Below, one piece after another: positions 9,899 to 21,389 of a stretch of 64,000 bases of DNA. The stretch covers positions 1,116,001 to 1,180,000 of the forward strand of contig MQVO02000003.1 of NCBI GenBank assembly GCA_001986395.2. Direction: 5' to 3'. The translations under genes were made by a program, and so were the position numbers. The DNA is from Irpex lacteus. Taxonomy: Eukaryota; Basidiomycota; Agaricomycetes; Polyporales; Irpicaceae. Each line of letters begins with the position of its first letter. The stretch's first letter is position 1. Under the pieces are notes generated by a model, which was given only the letters and a program-made list of their open reading frames with translations, was not told the DNA's origin and did not search any database.

Positions 9899-12380
9899 CT
9901 AGTTCCAAGGGTGTACAGGTGCGTAAGGGTGAAAGCGACCATCAAGATGCTGCGGGCTCTGATCAATAGTATATAGACGGGAACCGTTGCTCGGCGAGAG
10001 TGGTGTTTGTTGCGTAAGATGTGAGTGCCTACGAGGAGTGTGTGGAATAGGAGTAAGCGAAGGTGGTGGATCCGTTGGCCATGAGTGCAACTGTAAAGCG
10101 GCAGACTCGCTGAGAGGAGTCGACTCGGATAATGAGGCGGAAGTGGAAGCGATGGGCATTGCGTTCTCGGTAACGCGTGGGTCTTCTCGCTGTGTGCGGC
10201 GTCGCCTAGATGTACGTGGGAGGAGTCCTACAAAGCGGGGATCTTGTGTCAACTCTGGGCGCAAAGTGAACTGCTGCTGAATACGTGAGAGTAAAGTTTT
10301 CATGGTGTCTGCCTTTGCATCAACGGTCATCCCAAGGATAATTACGACGTCTTCAAGATCAGCGCGCTTGCATTGCGAAAGAGGTTTCGTAAATCGCAGC
10401 GCAGAGCCAGACTCTATGAGCCGAGCACGACGTTGTTCCGTCTCAAGCTGTTTCTCGGCCGTCGAATCTTGTTTCTGTTGGGCAGCTGCAGCTCGCTGAG
10501 CATCGGCCTCGGCCTGAGCTCTAAACATGGCCAATGACTCTGGACCAGTGAGATGCGCCTTAGTCGTTCGGAGAGTACGTCTCTGTGTCTTCTTTTCGGC
10601 AAAGTTCAATTGATGCTTCAGAGTCTTGTTCTCCGTTTGAGCAAAGTGACAATGCGAATGAGCGGTTTCTGCATCTGCACGGGCTTCGGCAAGTTCGCGA
10701 GCTAGACGGCGCTGGTTCTTGTCAGCCATATCGATGAGGTGAGATTTCGTCATTCGCGCATCCAGCGTGACGAGACCAGAGGAGTGCAAAGCAGATGACG
10801 AGGATGAAGAAGGCTGGTAGTCGAAGACATGAGGAGAGGATGTAAGTGGCAATGACTGTGCGGGGACGAAGGGCGGCGAAAAGGATGGAAGGGCGCAATC
10901 AACTTCAATCTGGTTATTAGCGGCAAAGGCGTTGTCGTCATCCGACTCGGAGGCAGTGTCCTCTGAGTCCGAATAACTGTCTTCGCCACTGCTAGTGAAC
11001 TGGAAGCCGTCGCCGTCGACATCGCTATCATCGCCATCAGGAACAGGATCAGATTCAGGGACCAACGATGGGAATGAGTCCGGCATGAATGATTGAGTTG
11101 ACGTGACATTGCTGGGAGCAAAATCTGTGTCGGTGAAGATGTGCGGATTGAGCGGTGAGAGTCCAGTCTTCTTCCAAGCGGCAATAATGACCTCTGGTGA
11201 CATGCATGCATCACGTACGGCAAGGTATTCTCGAACAAAGTCCCCACGCAGTATGTTTTGTCGGGTCTCCTCAATGACTTGCTCACAACGCTCTATCCAC
11301 TTTCGTGCTAGTAGGCCAAAGCACCCGACATCCAGTGGCTGCGTTTTGTGAGTAGTATGGGGAGGGAGGCGGAAGATGTGGATACCGTGAGCGAGACCCT
11401 GTTCGGCCATCTCGCGCGCACAGTGTGATCCGTGGCCGTCAACGACAAGGAGTATTGGTTCACTAGAATTCCCTCGTCGCTCCGTTGCCTGGGGAATGAA
11501 TGTGTCGAGAAACCATTGCAGGCACTGGTAATCATCCGTCCATCCGTTCTCAGTCTTGCCAATACTAGTGAGTCGGAAATAAGTAAGTGAATAATTATGA
11601 TTATAAGACCTTAATCTGCGAGTGTACTCACGACACATGTGGACGATCCTTTGCAGCTGCAAACCACTCCATGTCATAGGTAGTCCCATTAAAGACGAAC
11701 CCAGGAGTCAGTGCCACACCATCTGCTGAGACACACTCAATAATCGTCACCAACTCTAGATCCTCGCTACGCTTCTTGTACCGTGCTCGATCCGTGTGGG
11801 AGAAGAAGTATTTGACTCCGCTGGACTTCCGCCCGCCTCCCATTTGAGCACCTTTTTCATCCATGTTATAAAGATTCTGGGGCTTGACGGAACCTATAGC
11901 CACCAACGTTTCCGCAAACTCTCTGAAGTGCTGATCAATCGCAGTGCGGTTGAAGCATTGTGCACGCTTCGTATCGAGAGGTGCGGATTTCGAATAGGCT
12001 AGCTCCGGATGGCGTATACGAAACCTATTAACCCACTTCTGATTCGGCAGCTTTCCCGTTAACCTTTCAACCTTCAGTCGCACCCCTTGCCGACTGACCG
12101 GCGTCCCTTGTGCTGCCCATAGACGTAACCACAGAACAAGTACCTTCTCCTGTATCTTCGTTAAGATGCGATTCTTCTTCGGAGCTTGAGAGGATGGGCA
12201 ATTAAGCTTCAGATAGCGTCGTCGAAGAGTGTAGTAAGGTACGTTGAACTTGGTAGCGGCTTGAACGAGATTGACATTCTTCTGTTTACGCACGTATCTA
12301 CAGGCCTGTTTGATGCGATCCTCGACTCCTTGACTCTGCGCGACCTTGTCTACACGAGCCGCCTTCGACTTTGGCATCAT
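9899..12380 (-). CDS. Pogo/Tigger-type DDE transposase with long C-terminal extension
   Basis: An 804-residue protein in two exons (12380-11632, 11564-9899) joined by a GTGAGT...CTAG intron that gives PHVSIGKTENGW in frame. The N-terminus holds a Psq-type helix-turn-helix (NLVQAATKFNVPYYTLRRRY), then a CENP-B/Tc5-type DNA-binding region (GTPVSRQGVRLK, KWVNRFRIRHPEL). The DDE_1 catalytic core has three visible acidic residues: NMDEKG, LVVDGHGSH and TQPLDVG. After the core comes roughly 350 residues absent from small pogo transposases: an acidic/Ser stretch (SDSEDTASESDDD), a coiled coil (NQRRLARELAEARADAETAH) and a Pro/Ser-rich tail. The frame is open throughout, so the element may be active or recently active. 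Transposase function follows from family knowledge. Confidence 0.88.
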
Positions 12381-12980
12381 GAAAACAGAAGATTACCGAG
12401 CTCGAGATGAGGAGTGAAAAAGCAATCGTAGTATTTGTGTGTCACACGCAATGCACGTCTCTTAAATATGGTCACTGGCTATCGATTCGGGCCCTCTACA
12501 ATGCCAACTCTTCACTCCAGAAGCCCCGCTCATACGGTCAGTGGAACTGAGTTCTCGATATTCAACACTCAGCGCGCATGGGCGGTACGTCACTCAGGCC
12601 GCCATCGCGCTTATCGGAGTCTTAACTCCTGTCACTCTGACTATTTCTCTCGTCACGCAAAATGTTGTATATTGTGTTTCATGTAGCCCCAGTAACGACA
12701 TCTGCCAGTTCGAACGTGTACAATGATAGGTAATGTAGTTTTGTGGTAGTTTCTGGCAACTCAAATAAATCGGACGGAAAGATCTCACAGATCGGACGAT
12801 GAAACTTTGAGGTGAGACACCAAGAACACACCGGTAAACCTCGCTATGACGGATTCTCGCAGCAGGTATTGTACAAATATAGGTGGACGTAGAGTACTAG
12901 TGTGCGCACATGGTACATAATATACCGGGGCGGTATTGTCAGTGTGGAGGCTGAGGCGGGCGGTTTGCAACTTGTGTCCA

Positions 12981-13005
12981 TTTTGCAACTGCTGTCCCAT
13001 CACAG
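12981..13005 (-). repeat. Right terminal inverted repeat of the pogo-like element
   Basis: Mirror of the left TIR. The inner copy of the same motif (TTTGCAACTTGTGTCC, about 12964-12979) lies immediately beside it. Confidence 0.8.
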
Positions 13006-13040
13006 TTCCAACCACAAAAAACACCAAGCCAGCCAACCAA

Positions 13041-15319
13041 TCAATCATCAACCCCAAACACAGCATCCCTCTTCGCCCTCCTCAACGCAGCCCTCTCCTC
13101 ATCCCCCATCGCAAACCACCCCTCCACGCTCTCCTCCAACTCAACCTCCCACCTTTCCTCCATCTCCAGCTGCTTCTTCGTCTTCTTCGGCGGGGGAGGA
13201 CGCGGTGGCGGAGGGGGCGGGGTGCGTCTGTTCGGGTGCAAGGGCGCTATGCGTTTGAGCATCGATTTGCTGGATTTGAGGAAGGGGGAGGAGAAGGGAC
13301 GGGAGGAGGAGGGGAAGGGAGAGCCGGGTTTGGAGTTGACCCGACGGATTAGCTCGGACATTGGTGTGTTGGATGTCTTTGGGATTAGGGAGCTTGATCT
13401 GCCAGTGGGTCTGGGCGTTGATAAAGATGAAGAGGAGGGTGGGCGGAGTGGTGTCGCTGGAGGGGGCCGTCTAGGTTGTGTCCCTATTAGACAATGTGTG
13501 AGTAGGAGTTAAAGAGAGTTGCAGCACACATACTTTGAAGGTATCAGCCCTTGATGGGTCAATACCATCCTGCTCAGGCGAGCTCGACACAGCTTTCTCT
13601 TTTCCCTTATTATTAGCCAGTTTCTTCGTCGCCGGAGGGGGAGGCGTCAACGGCGAGTCGCTCTCCTCATCGGACGACATTACAGCCCGCTTTCTCGTCT
13701 TCTCCTTCTCCTTGGCCTTGCCTTTGGTCCCTTTAGCGACAGCAATAGCAGTAGGCGATTCAGCTTGTTCATCCATATCCATATCAAAGTCAGGGTGTAC
13801 AACTAGCCCTTCATCCATGGCGACCTCAGCCTTGTCACCCTCTCCATCCTCGTCCGCCTTCGTAGGACTACGTCGTTTCGAAGGCGAGATCACAACCTCC
13901 ACAACCAACTTCGGCTCCACCTGCTTGCCCTTCCCTTTATCTTTCGACGGCGGTTTATCCACTAGTTCATCACCACCTCCAACCTGTGCTGCCGCCGCCT
14001 CTTCCTCTGCCTTTTTCTTCTTCTGATTCTTCCGCGCAGGCTTCGGTTTAGCTTTCGGTTTAGCTGCCCAGTCATCCCCATCGTCGTCGTCATCATCGAC
14101 AACACTCTTCTTCCCTTTACCTTTTCCCTTTGGCTTCGGCTTAGCATCGCCAACCCAGTCCTCTTCCTCGTCTGCTGCTTTCTTCTTTCGCGGTGCCTTG
14201 GATTTCGTTTCGGCTCTGAGACTGCAGGAGATCCCGTCTCAGTTGGGAGAGGTTCAGCAGGAAGCGGGGAAAGCGAACGCCGTGCGGCTGTTGTAGGAGG
14301 GACAGGACGAGCGGGCGGAGGAGGCATGAGTTTCTGGCTCTCCCTATCCGGCACAGCAGAAAGATCTTCGTCGTCAGAGGACAGTACACCAGGGCGTTTT
14401 CGTTTACGAATCGGCGGTGGTCGTGGAATGGGAGACGAAGGGGGACTGTTGGCGAGTCCCGGGTTTGAAGTCGGAGGGACAGAGGACGATGGCAGAGGTG
14501 GGTCGGAAGGCGGAAGTTGAGAGCTCAGATGGACGTCTGAAGCCACTGGAAGCGTGTTCATTGTTGACGGAGGTATGTCGGACTCGTCTACAAGCTTTTG
14601 CCTCTTGGGTGACTTGCGAGCGTTCGTCTGCTTCCCTTTTCCTTTGTCTTTCCCCTTTGACGAGGGAAGAAGAGACAGTTCGTCTTCAGAATCCGAAGTG
14701 AGCTCGATTACGTCGGTTCTCGAAGCGCTCTTCGACCCAGACGCCTTCGCTCGCGAGCGCATCTTTGTACGTTCAGCGATATCCCCAATAAATCCTGTGG
14801 TGATGGAGGTAAACTCTGCAGCGTGTTCTACCCGTGGCGGCGGCAGTGAAACTGCAGTAGCTGGGTTTCCGCTCGAAGAACTTGATGAAGCGGGGTTGCT
14901 AGGATTCGCAGCTTTGTACACGGGTCGAGGTTTCGGCCGGGGACGTGGTCTGGCTGCCCCAGCTGGATCACCATTCAAAGACGAGGATGCAGAGGTTGCA
15001 GATAGCACTGCATCGTTCTTGGGCAATACGGCACTAGGTCCAGGGCGACCACGTTCAGAGAGGGAAGTCGATGAGGTCGATGGGTGAGGGGCAGAGATGG
15101 GTGTGGGTATATGCGGTTGATCCTTGGTGGTTATATCCAGGCTTGTGTCCGGTGTATACACAGACTGCGCTATTTCGGGGATAGCGAGATAAACGGGACG
15201 AACGACGTCGAGGTATGTTACAACGCACCTGCAGCACCCAGGCTGGTACTCAGCATCGCCGGGTCCAAAAGCATGTCTTCGTCCTCGCTGTCCGCAATGT
15301 ACTCATCGCGTGGGTCCAT
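13041..15319 (-). CDS. Low-complexity Pro/Ser/Lys-rich nuclear-type protein, model incomplete
   Basis: I do not recognise this protein. The first supported exon (15319-15229, MDPRDEYIADSEDEDMLL) is joined by a GTGCGT...AATAG intron to a long exon from 15169. That exon encodes Pro/Ser-rich sequence with acidic patches (ELTSDSEDELS, LSSDDEDLS) and Lys/Gly-rich runs (GKGKDKGKGK-like). Near 14220 the coding-like frame changes from the SPAVSEP frame to one reading AETKSKAPRKKK. No strong donor/acceptor pair explains this, so it is either an unusual intron or a frameshift. Coding resumes to ADTFK near 13540, then an intron and a last exon (about 13492-13041) ending RRAKRDAVFGVDD. The C-terminal KKQLEMEERWEVELEE is the only helical-looking segment. 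Upstream exons (to about 15563) are possible. Function unknown; composition suggests chromatin or a nuclear location. Confidence 0.55.
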
Positions 15320-15752
15320 AGCGTTCGGGGGTACTTACACGTTGCTGACACTGTTCTTGACGCTGTCGTTGTAGACGTCGTCGCTAACCTCGTCGGGGCA
15401 CAGTCGGTCTGGCCGACGTCGACTCGGAGCTGAAAGAGGTAAACGCGGCTTAGACGCTAAAGCACGCGCAATACACCTGTCAGGTGACCGTGTTACCGTC
15501 ACGCCCGGCGGTGGTGACCACACTCGTCGGGATCGTTCTTACAGCCAATGTCGGCGTAGACATGCTATAGATAATACTTGCTGCTTTATTTACATACAGT
15601 TGATAAGTACACTGAACTAAGTATATCGAAGTCAAGAGTAATAATGAGAGCGCGCATTGGTTTCCCCGCCAATACACCAGCGGGTACTTATCTCGAGGAC
15701 CACGTAAAGGTCCGCGCTCATGCCTCGAGAAAATTTAGTTGCAGTGGCCTGG
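15320..15752. other. 5' region of the low-complexity gene; possible extra upstream exons
   Basis: On the minus strand an ORF reads MSTPTLA from about 15563, and a coding-like stretch reads TSARLCPDEVSDDVYNDSVK before a GTAAGT donor near 15330. A 51 nt intron from there to ...GCGGACAG would join it in frame to EDEDMLLDP, skipping the ATG at 15319. The phase at the first junction could not be matched, so the upstream model remains open. Confidence 0.3.
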
Positions 15753-18705
15753 TCTTGAGCGAGTGTTGTAAGCGACGGGCCAGTTTGAGGAGGTAGACAG
15801 TTTGTTAAGTTGTATGCTATCATGAACGATAGGAGGGCGTAGTGGTCTTGAGCAAATAGATAGACGGAGAGGAGGGAAAATGTTAGTCTATGTCTTGAGC
15901 GAGTAACAGAGACAGTGCATTGGTGCAAGAGCCAAGAGGGAATGATACGCCATTCAGTTGGTGGGCCTTGGCCGAGTAGGAGCGAAAGATAGTACGTCGG
16001 TCGGTCAGTCAGTCAGTCAGTCTTGAACAAATAAGAAGGAAGGGAGGAGGATCATATATCGTCCTAGGTCGGTCTTGAGAGAACAATAGGGGAGGGGCAA
16101 GGGTAGGTCGGTCTTGAACGAATGAGAGGAGGGGGCATATGGAAGGAGGTCGGCACGTTGATCGGTCCGTCTCGAACGAACAGGGATGGTCAGTCGGCTC
16201 GTCATTCGGTCCGTCAATGGATTTTGAACGATAGGAGGGGAGATATACGGAAAGGAGGGGGGATGATACGTCTATCGCGAGTCAGACAATTGATCTTGAA
16301 CGATAGGAGGGATGGGGCAAGGAAAGAAGGGGGACAGCACGTCGGCACGTCGGTCGCTTGATCTTGAACGAGTGAGAGGGATGGGGCAAGGAAGTAGGGG
16401 GGATGATACGTCGGCACGTCGGCACATCGGTTGGTCGGTCTTGAACGATAGCAGGGAAAAGATATAGAAACGAGGGAGATGGCACGTCGGTCGGTTAACT
16501 ACTCGGTCGATCTTAATGAATAGAAAGAAGGGGACTAAGAGAAAGGAGGGATATTACATCGGTCGGTCGGTCTTGAACGAGTGAGAGGGGAGGGATACGG
16601 AAAGGAGGGGGGTAGTACGTCGGCGCGTCAGTTGGTCGGTCAGTCTTAAACGAATAGGAGGGAAGGGTAAGGAAGGGAGGTAAGGGATACAGGAAGGAGA
16701 GGGATTGGTGTGTCGGCACGTCGGTCCGTCAGTCTTGAACAAATGGTAGGGAAAGGGAAAGGAAGGCGAGGATTGTACCTCCGTCGATCGGGCGGTCTTA
16801 AACGAATAAAAAGGAAGCGGAAAGCGGGGGATGCGTCCGTCGTTGGTTGGTCTTGAGCGGAGAAGATGATAGAAGGAAGGAAGGGGGATGATGCGTCCGT
16901 GGGTTAGTCGCTCTTGAACGATCGGAGGGGGAGGCTACGGGAACCAGGGCGATGGTACGTCGGCACATCTGTCGGTCGGTCTTGAGTGATGAGGAAGGGA
17001 GGGGGCAAGGAGGGAGGGGGGATGACGCCTTGGCACGTCCGTCGTGGGTCGGGTCGTCGGCCTTGAACGATAGGAGGGGAGGGATACGGAAAAGAGGGGG
17101 TAGTACGCCCGTCGGTTGGTTGATTCTGCACGATGAGGATGGAATGGGGTAGATCACGTCGGCATGTCGGTCGGTCGGTCTTGAACGAATAGGAGAGAAG
17201 GGGCATGAAGTGAGAGCGTAGTACGTCGGTCAGTCAGTCTTGAACGAACGAGAGGGGAGGAATGCGGAGAATATGGGAGATAATACATCGGCATGTGGGC
17301 TGGTCGATCTTGAACGATGAGGAGGGGAAGGGCAAGGAAGGAGGGGGCAGTACGTCCGTCGGCTGGTCGGTCTTGAACGATTGGGGGGAGAGGCAAGGAG
17401 GGAGGAAGTAGTACATCCGTCAATTGGTAGGTTTTGAACGATAGAAGGGGAGGGACATGGAAAGGAGGTGGGAATAACACCTCGGCACGTCGCTTGGTCG
17501 GTCTTGAACGATGAGGAGGGAAGGGGCAAGGAGGGAGGGGGATCGTACGTCGTCACGTCGGGCATGTCGGTCGTTCTTGAACGAGTAGGAGGGGAGAGAT
17601 ACGGAAATGAGGTGGGAATAATACGTTGGCACGTCGGTTAGTCGGTGTTGAACGATGAGGAGGGGAGGGATACAAAACGGAGGGGAATAGTACGTCGGCA
17701 CGTCGGCTGGTCGGTCTTGAATGAGAAGGGATGGAGCGTCGGCACGTCGGTCGATTGGTCTTGAACGATAAGGAGGGAATGGGGCAAGGAAGGAGGGGGG
17801 TATCACGTCGGCATGTCAGTCGGTCGGCGCTGAACGAGTAAGAGGGGAGGGTTGGGATAAGGAAGTTGAGGGTGGTGCATCAATTGGTGAGTCGGTCAGT
17901 CTTGAACGAGTAGGGGAAATACGGAAAGGAGTTGGGAATGATACATCGGCACGTCGGTTGGTCGGTCTTGAACGATGTGGAGGGGAGGGGCAAGGACGGG
18001 GGGTGGGAGGGCTTTGCGTCGGCACGTCGGACGGTTTTGAACGAGTAGCAGGGGAAGGATATGGAAAAGAGGGAGGATAATACGTCGGCATGTTGTTTGG
18101 TCGGTCTTGAGCGAACAGGAGGGATGGGGCAAGGAAGGAAGGGGGTGGTGCGTCGTACGCCGGTCGGTCGGTCTTGAACGATGAGGAGGGGAGGGGCAAG
18201 GAGGGAGGGAGGATGAGAAATTCGCCAGTCGGTGTTCGGTCAGCTCTTGAACGGATAAGAGGGAAGGGGCAAGGAGGGAGGGGGGATGGTAATTCGGCAC
18301 GTTGGAGTGGAAGGGGAGGAATTGTGGAAGGAGAGCTGTAGTATGTCTGTCGTTGGTTAGTACATCTGTCTTGAACGAGTAGGAGGGTTGGGAAGGCAAC
18401 GGGTAGCGTCAGTCTATCGGTCTTGAACGAGTGGGAGGGAAGGTATACAGAAGGGAGGAGGGATGATACGTCTGTCATGGGACAGTCAGTCGATCTTGAA
18501 GGGAAATGAGGTATGAGGCTAGGAAGGAGAGGGGTTGAGATGTCGGTACGTTTGTCTAAGGTCTTGAACGAATAGGAGGGAAGGGATGCGGAAAGGAGGG
18601 GCTGATATGTTGGCACGTCGGTCGGTATTGAATGGGCGGGCGGGCTTGAGGAAGGAGGGGAGATTCACGTCGGAGGTCAGGCAGTCTTGAACGAACATGT
18701 TCGAT
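15753..18705. repeat. Degenerate purine-rich minisatellite, about 44 units of about 70 bp
   Basis: A tandem array of an imperfect unit. Read on the plus strand the unit is GTCTTGAACGA, then AGGAGGGGAGGGGCAAGGA, then GGAGGGGG, and a closing TACGTCGGCACGTCGGTCGG part. I counted about 44 occurrences of the GTCTTGAACGA-like anchor, spaced mostly 60-75 bp apart. The plus strand is strongly G/purine-rich with many GGAGGG and GGGG runs. The array starts near 15753 with diverged units and ends at about 18705. All long minus-strand frames here read as repeats of SFKTDRPTDVPTYYPP-like sequence and are repeat artefacts, not genes. A short TCAG microsatellite lies at about 16004-16021. Confidence 0.85.
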
Positions 18706-19448
18706 GCGGGGAAAGGCTTTGCGGGCCAAGTTCACGTTGATCGTAGTAACAGCGAGTCGCCAACTTAAAGAGCCTACTACTACCTATGAAGCTATTACTA
18801 TAAGCAAAAGTCAACACGACGTCGACGACACATAGGTTATAAGAAGTACGCACCTAAGAGACGGACGATGGTGGTCGGGAGGCAAGAGGCAAGAACCTGG
18901 GGAACCAACCAAGCGGGGAGGAGGCCCTCTATATATACGTTTCTGGCAGGGGCTAGCCACACGGTCTGTGATTCGTACAAACATCCAGATTTGGCTAGGT
19001 GACTTCCCTTTTATAGCAGGTGGTCGTCGCGCGACGCGTCCGAGCGCGCGTTGTTTGGTCGCATTCAACAATCGAGCTCGTCCACACGTGATGTTCTGTG
19101 GCGTACCGTGGGAAAGTGTTCATGTTCGTATGGTTGACTCTGTACATCGACGTTGCTGGGCTCCCTGGGGGTGCCAGTACTCGTGGAGATCCAAGGAACT
19201 TTGGAAGGTGGTGGTTTTTACTGAGCGTAGACGTTGAGGTCTAGTGAGGTCTAGAATTTGAAATCGACGGCGGAGGGTCGGCCGCCACGGTCACACGGCG
19301 CCGGCGGTCTGTCCGAGTATGATCTCACTAGCGGCAGCTGCCACTGCTTCTTGCCGCCATGGGTCAGCAGGAGGAGCTGCTTGCTAATACAACATTGACT
19401 TTGGTTTTATACAGACGAGCACTGTGAGGCAGACGACAGTAACCAACG
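18706..19448. other. Intergenic DNA between minisatellite and DUF427 gene
   Basis: No supportable gene. A TATATATA-like stretch lies near 18930, but the open frame after it (18968-19237) has no recognisable features. A pyrimidine-rich stretch precedes the DUF427 start codon. Confidence 0.5.
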
Positions 19449-20347
19449 ATGTCTACTTCACCTCTCTTTCCCCTCCCTCACGTCGAACTTTCGCCGCGGC
19501 GGGTCAGGGTCTTGTTTGGCGGGAAGTTCATCGTCGATACAACGGCCGCCAGGCTTGTGTGAGTGTCTGGTATTCCCTTATAATAATTTAACATCGCTCA
19601 GTACGGTTTTACGATAGTTGGACAAAGCCATACTACCCATACTATTTCTTCCTAGCGGAAGATGTCCCTCAAGAGTACCTTCGAGCTGTTGGCGCTGCCA
19701 AAGAGGGGCAGCCTCAGCTGTACGACCTTGTCTTAGATGACCGCAGGGCCGAAGCTGCAGTATCCCACTATACCGATGGAGACCTGTCTGGTCTCATAAA
19801 CATCGAATTCTCAGCAGCGGGCGCATGGTTCGAAGAAGACGAGCAGATCTATCAGCACCCGAAGGATCCGTACAAGGTCAGTCACCCATGGCCCTTTTCT
19901 GAACAGGCCCAAGTTGACGTTTGAGTCCTCGTGGCAGCGCATTGACGTCTTGCAGTCATCTCGACACGTCAGAGTCGAGTTCAACGGCGTGGTTGTGGCC
20001 GAGACTCACCGCCCCCACTTATTGTTCGAGACGAGTTTGCGCACTAGGACGTACATCCCAAAGGCCGATTGTCGCTTGGACTTGCTGGCCCCAAGTACGT
20101 TGACGACTCAGTGTCCTTACAAGGCCAGTACAGACTTGTTTTGCTCTATTTAATGGATCGCTGACGTGGCTAAATCTAGGGCGTCGCAAGCTACTATTCT
20201 ATCCGTCTTCCTGACGGGACTGTCCTTGACGACAGCGTTTGGTGGTACCGTACCCCCTTGCCTGAGTGTATCGAAATCAAAGGGCTGCTGGCTTTCTACG
20301 ACGAGAAATTGGATGTCTTCGTCGATGGTGTCTTACAGCCTAAATAA
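19449..20347 (+). CDS. DUF427-domain protein
   Basis: A 240-residue protein in four exons (19449-19558, 19618-19876, 19938-20123, 20180-20347). It starts MSTSPLFPLPHVELSPRRVR. The sequence carries the DUF427 pattern twice: RRVRVLFGGKFIVDTTAARL then VWTKPYYPYYFFLAEDV in the N-terminal half, and SRHVRVEFNGVVVAETHRP, SVWWYRTPLPE and LAFYDEKLDVFVDG in the C-terminal half. The function of this widespread family is not established. The acceptor of intron 1 is the AG at 19616-19617; the earlier CAG at 19601 would give an immediate stop. Intron 3 seems to be GC-AG (AAG|GCCAGT), joining CPYK to GVASYYS; no GT donor gives this frame. The exon sum is divisible by three. Confidence 0.85.
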
Positions 20348-21389
20348 ACCGCTCTGTACATACAAGTTCATAGCCGCAGGGCCAATCAATTTTGTGAATA
20401 CCACTCAGTTGGACTGCGTATCGCAGCTATTTCCACCTATGACATCGCAGGCCTGAATTTTGAGTGAACCCGGCAGGATCATAAGTATGCGAGATTGCAG
20501 TGGTTACACAGCTCGCAGGCCATGCCATAAGGCTACATACCGAAATCTGGCCCATTTTCACGGTTCCCTCGCTTCTTTCGATATACACCGCAGGGCCTAA
20601 AGCTGGAGAAGGGCAATCCTATGCCCAAACCTGTCAAAAATGCCGTAAAAAGTGGCTCTTGGCAGTCAAAACGATCGAAGGAGGGCCATTCTATACAATG
20701 AGCGGGCACGAAAGTGACCATCCACCGCTGGCACTGAGCCCAACGATGGCCATAAACATTGGGCTGGTATACGTACTTAAGCTGCAGAAGATGCTCTCCT
20801 CGTTCTACAGTCAAGCGTATTCGCCAAATAACACCTCCCCGTCTCTCCCAACGCACCCTCCAATTTTCCACAGATGGATCCTTCGAACGGTCGTCCCAAC
20901 TATGAAAACCCGTTGCATACGGCGCCCTATGTGGTGTCGAGTTATTCCAGCTTGGTCCCAACCCCAGCCACCGCGACGTCCACGCCCTCCCCACCGACGC
21001 CGGCCACACCTAACGCGACGGAGGCGGGAAAGTCGTCCTAGGATGCCCACCGAGATGCGTGGCCTCAACACTGGCGGTCGCTTCGCGGCTGGTATGTAGC
21101 TTCGTCGATGCTCGCGTACTGTGCTACATTAACGATGAGGTGCAGATTCCACGATAGTTGTCTTGGTCGCGCTATTGCCCCGGTCAAGAAGTTGCGAAAG
21201 ATCCCCCACAAGCATTGCACGAAAGATGTGTGCCGGCCACACCAATACCGCCCCACCACTCCAAGCCACTCATTCACGACTCCGACACAGTCCACGACCC
21301 CTTGACCTATAGGTTATTAACTGCCCTCATTCCCTGTATAAATTGAACACCCACTGTATCACCCACCACCCATTCCTGTATCGCACCAT
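20348..21389. other. Unresolved region with coding-like fragments
   Basis: Two plus-strand stretches look compositionally coding but do not join into a convincing model. One reads SYAQTCQKCRKKWLLAVK near 20617-20670. The other, from about 20873, starts MDPSNGRPNYENPLHTAPYV and becomes Pro/Thr-rich until a stop near 21040. In another frame the first stretch reads LEKGNPMPKPVKNAVKSG. They may be relics of a decayed gene or chance ORFs. No domain recognised. Confidence 0.25.

Larger units (their letters stand above)
9495..13005. mobile_element. Pogo-like (Tc1/mariner superfamily) DNA transposon, apparently complete
   Basis: A 3.5 kb element bounded by 25 bp terminal inverted repeats. The left end starts CTGTGATGGGACGGCACTTG. 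The right end, read on the minus strand, starts CTGTGATGGGACAGCAGTTG; the two differ at only two positions. Both ends are flanked by TT, so a 2 bp TT duplication is possible, in place of the usual TA. Inside lies one long minus-strand transposase gene (9899-12380) without internal stops. Further copies of the TIR core occur just inside: GTTTTGCAAGTTGTGTCCC near 9693 and TTTGCAACTTGTGTCC near 12964, probably extra transposase-binding sites. The element sits 35 bp beyond the stop codon of the minus-strand gene at 13041, so it probably lies in that gene's 3' UTR. Confidence 0.8.

Noticed and set aside
13535..14026. Plus-strand Ser-rich ORF
   Set aside because: Antisense shadow of the Lys/Glu-rich low-complexity minus-strand gene.
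16017..18616. Many long minus-strand ORFs rich in SFKTDRPTDVPTYYPP-like sequence
   Set aside because: They are translations of the tandem repeat; each unit gives the same peptide with shifts, and no start, intron or domain pattern supports genes.
19559..19601. First CAG as acceptor for DUF427 intron 1
   Set aside because: It leads to a stop within a few codons; the AG at 19616-19617 restores the conserved VWTKPYYPYYFF.
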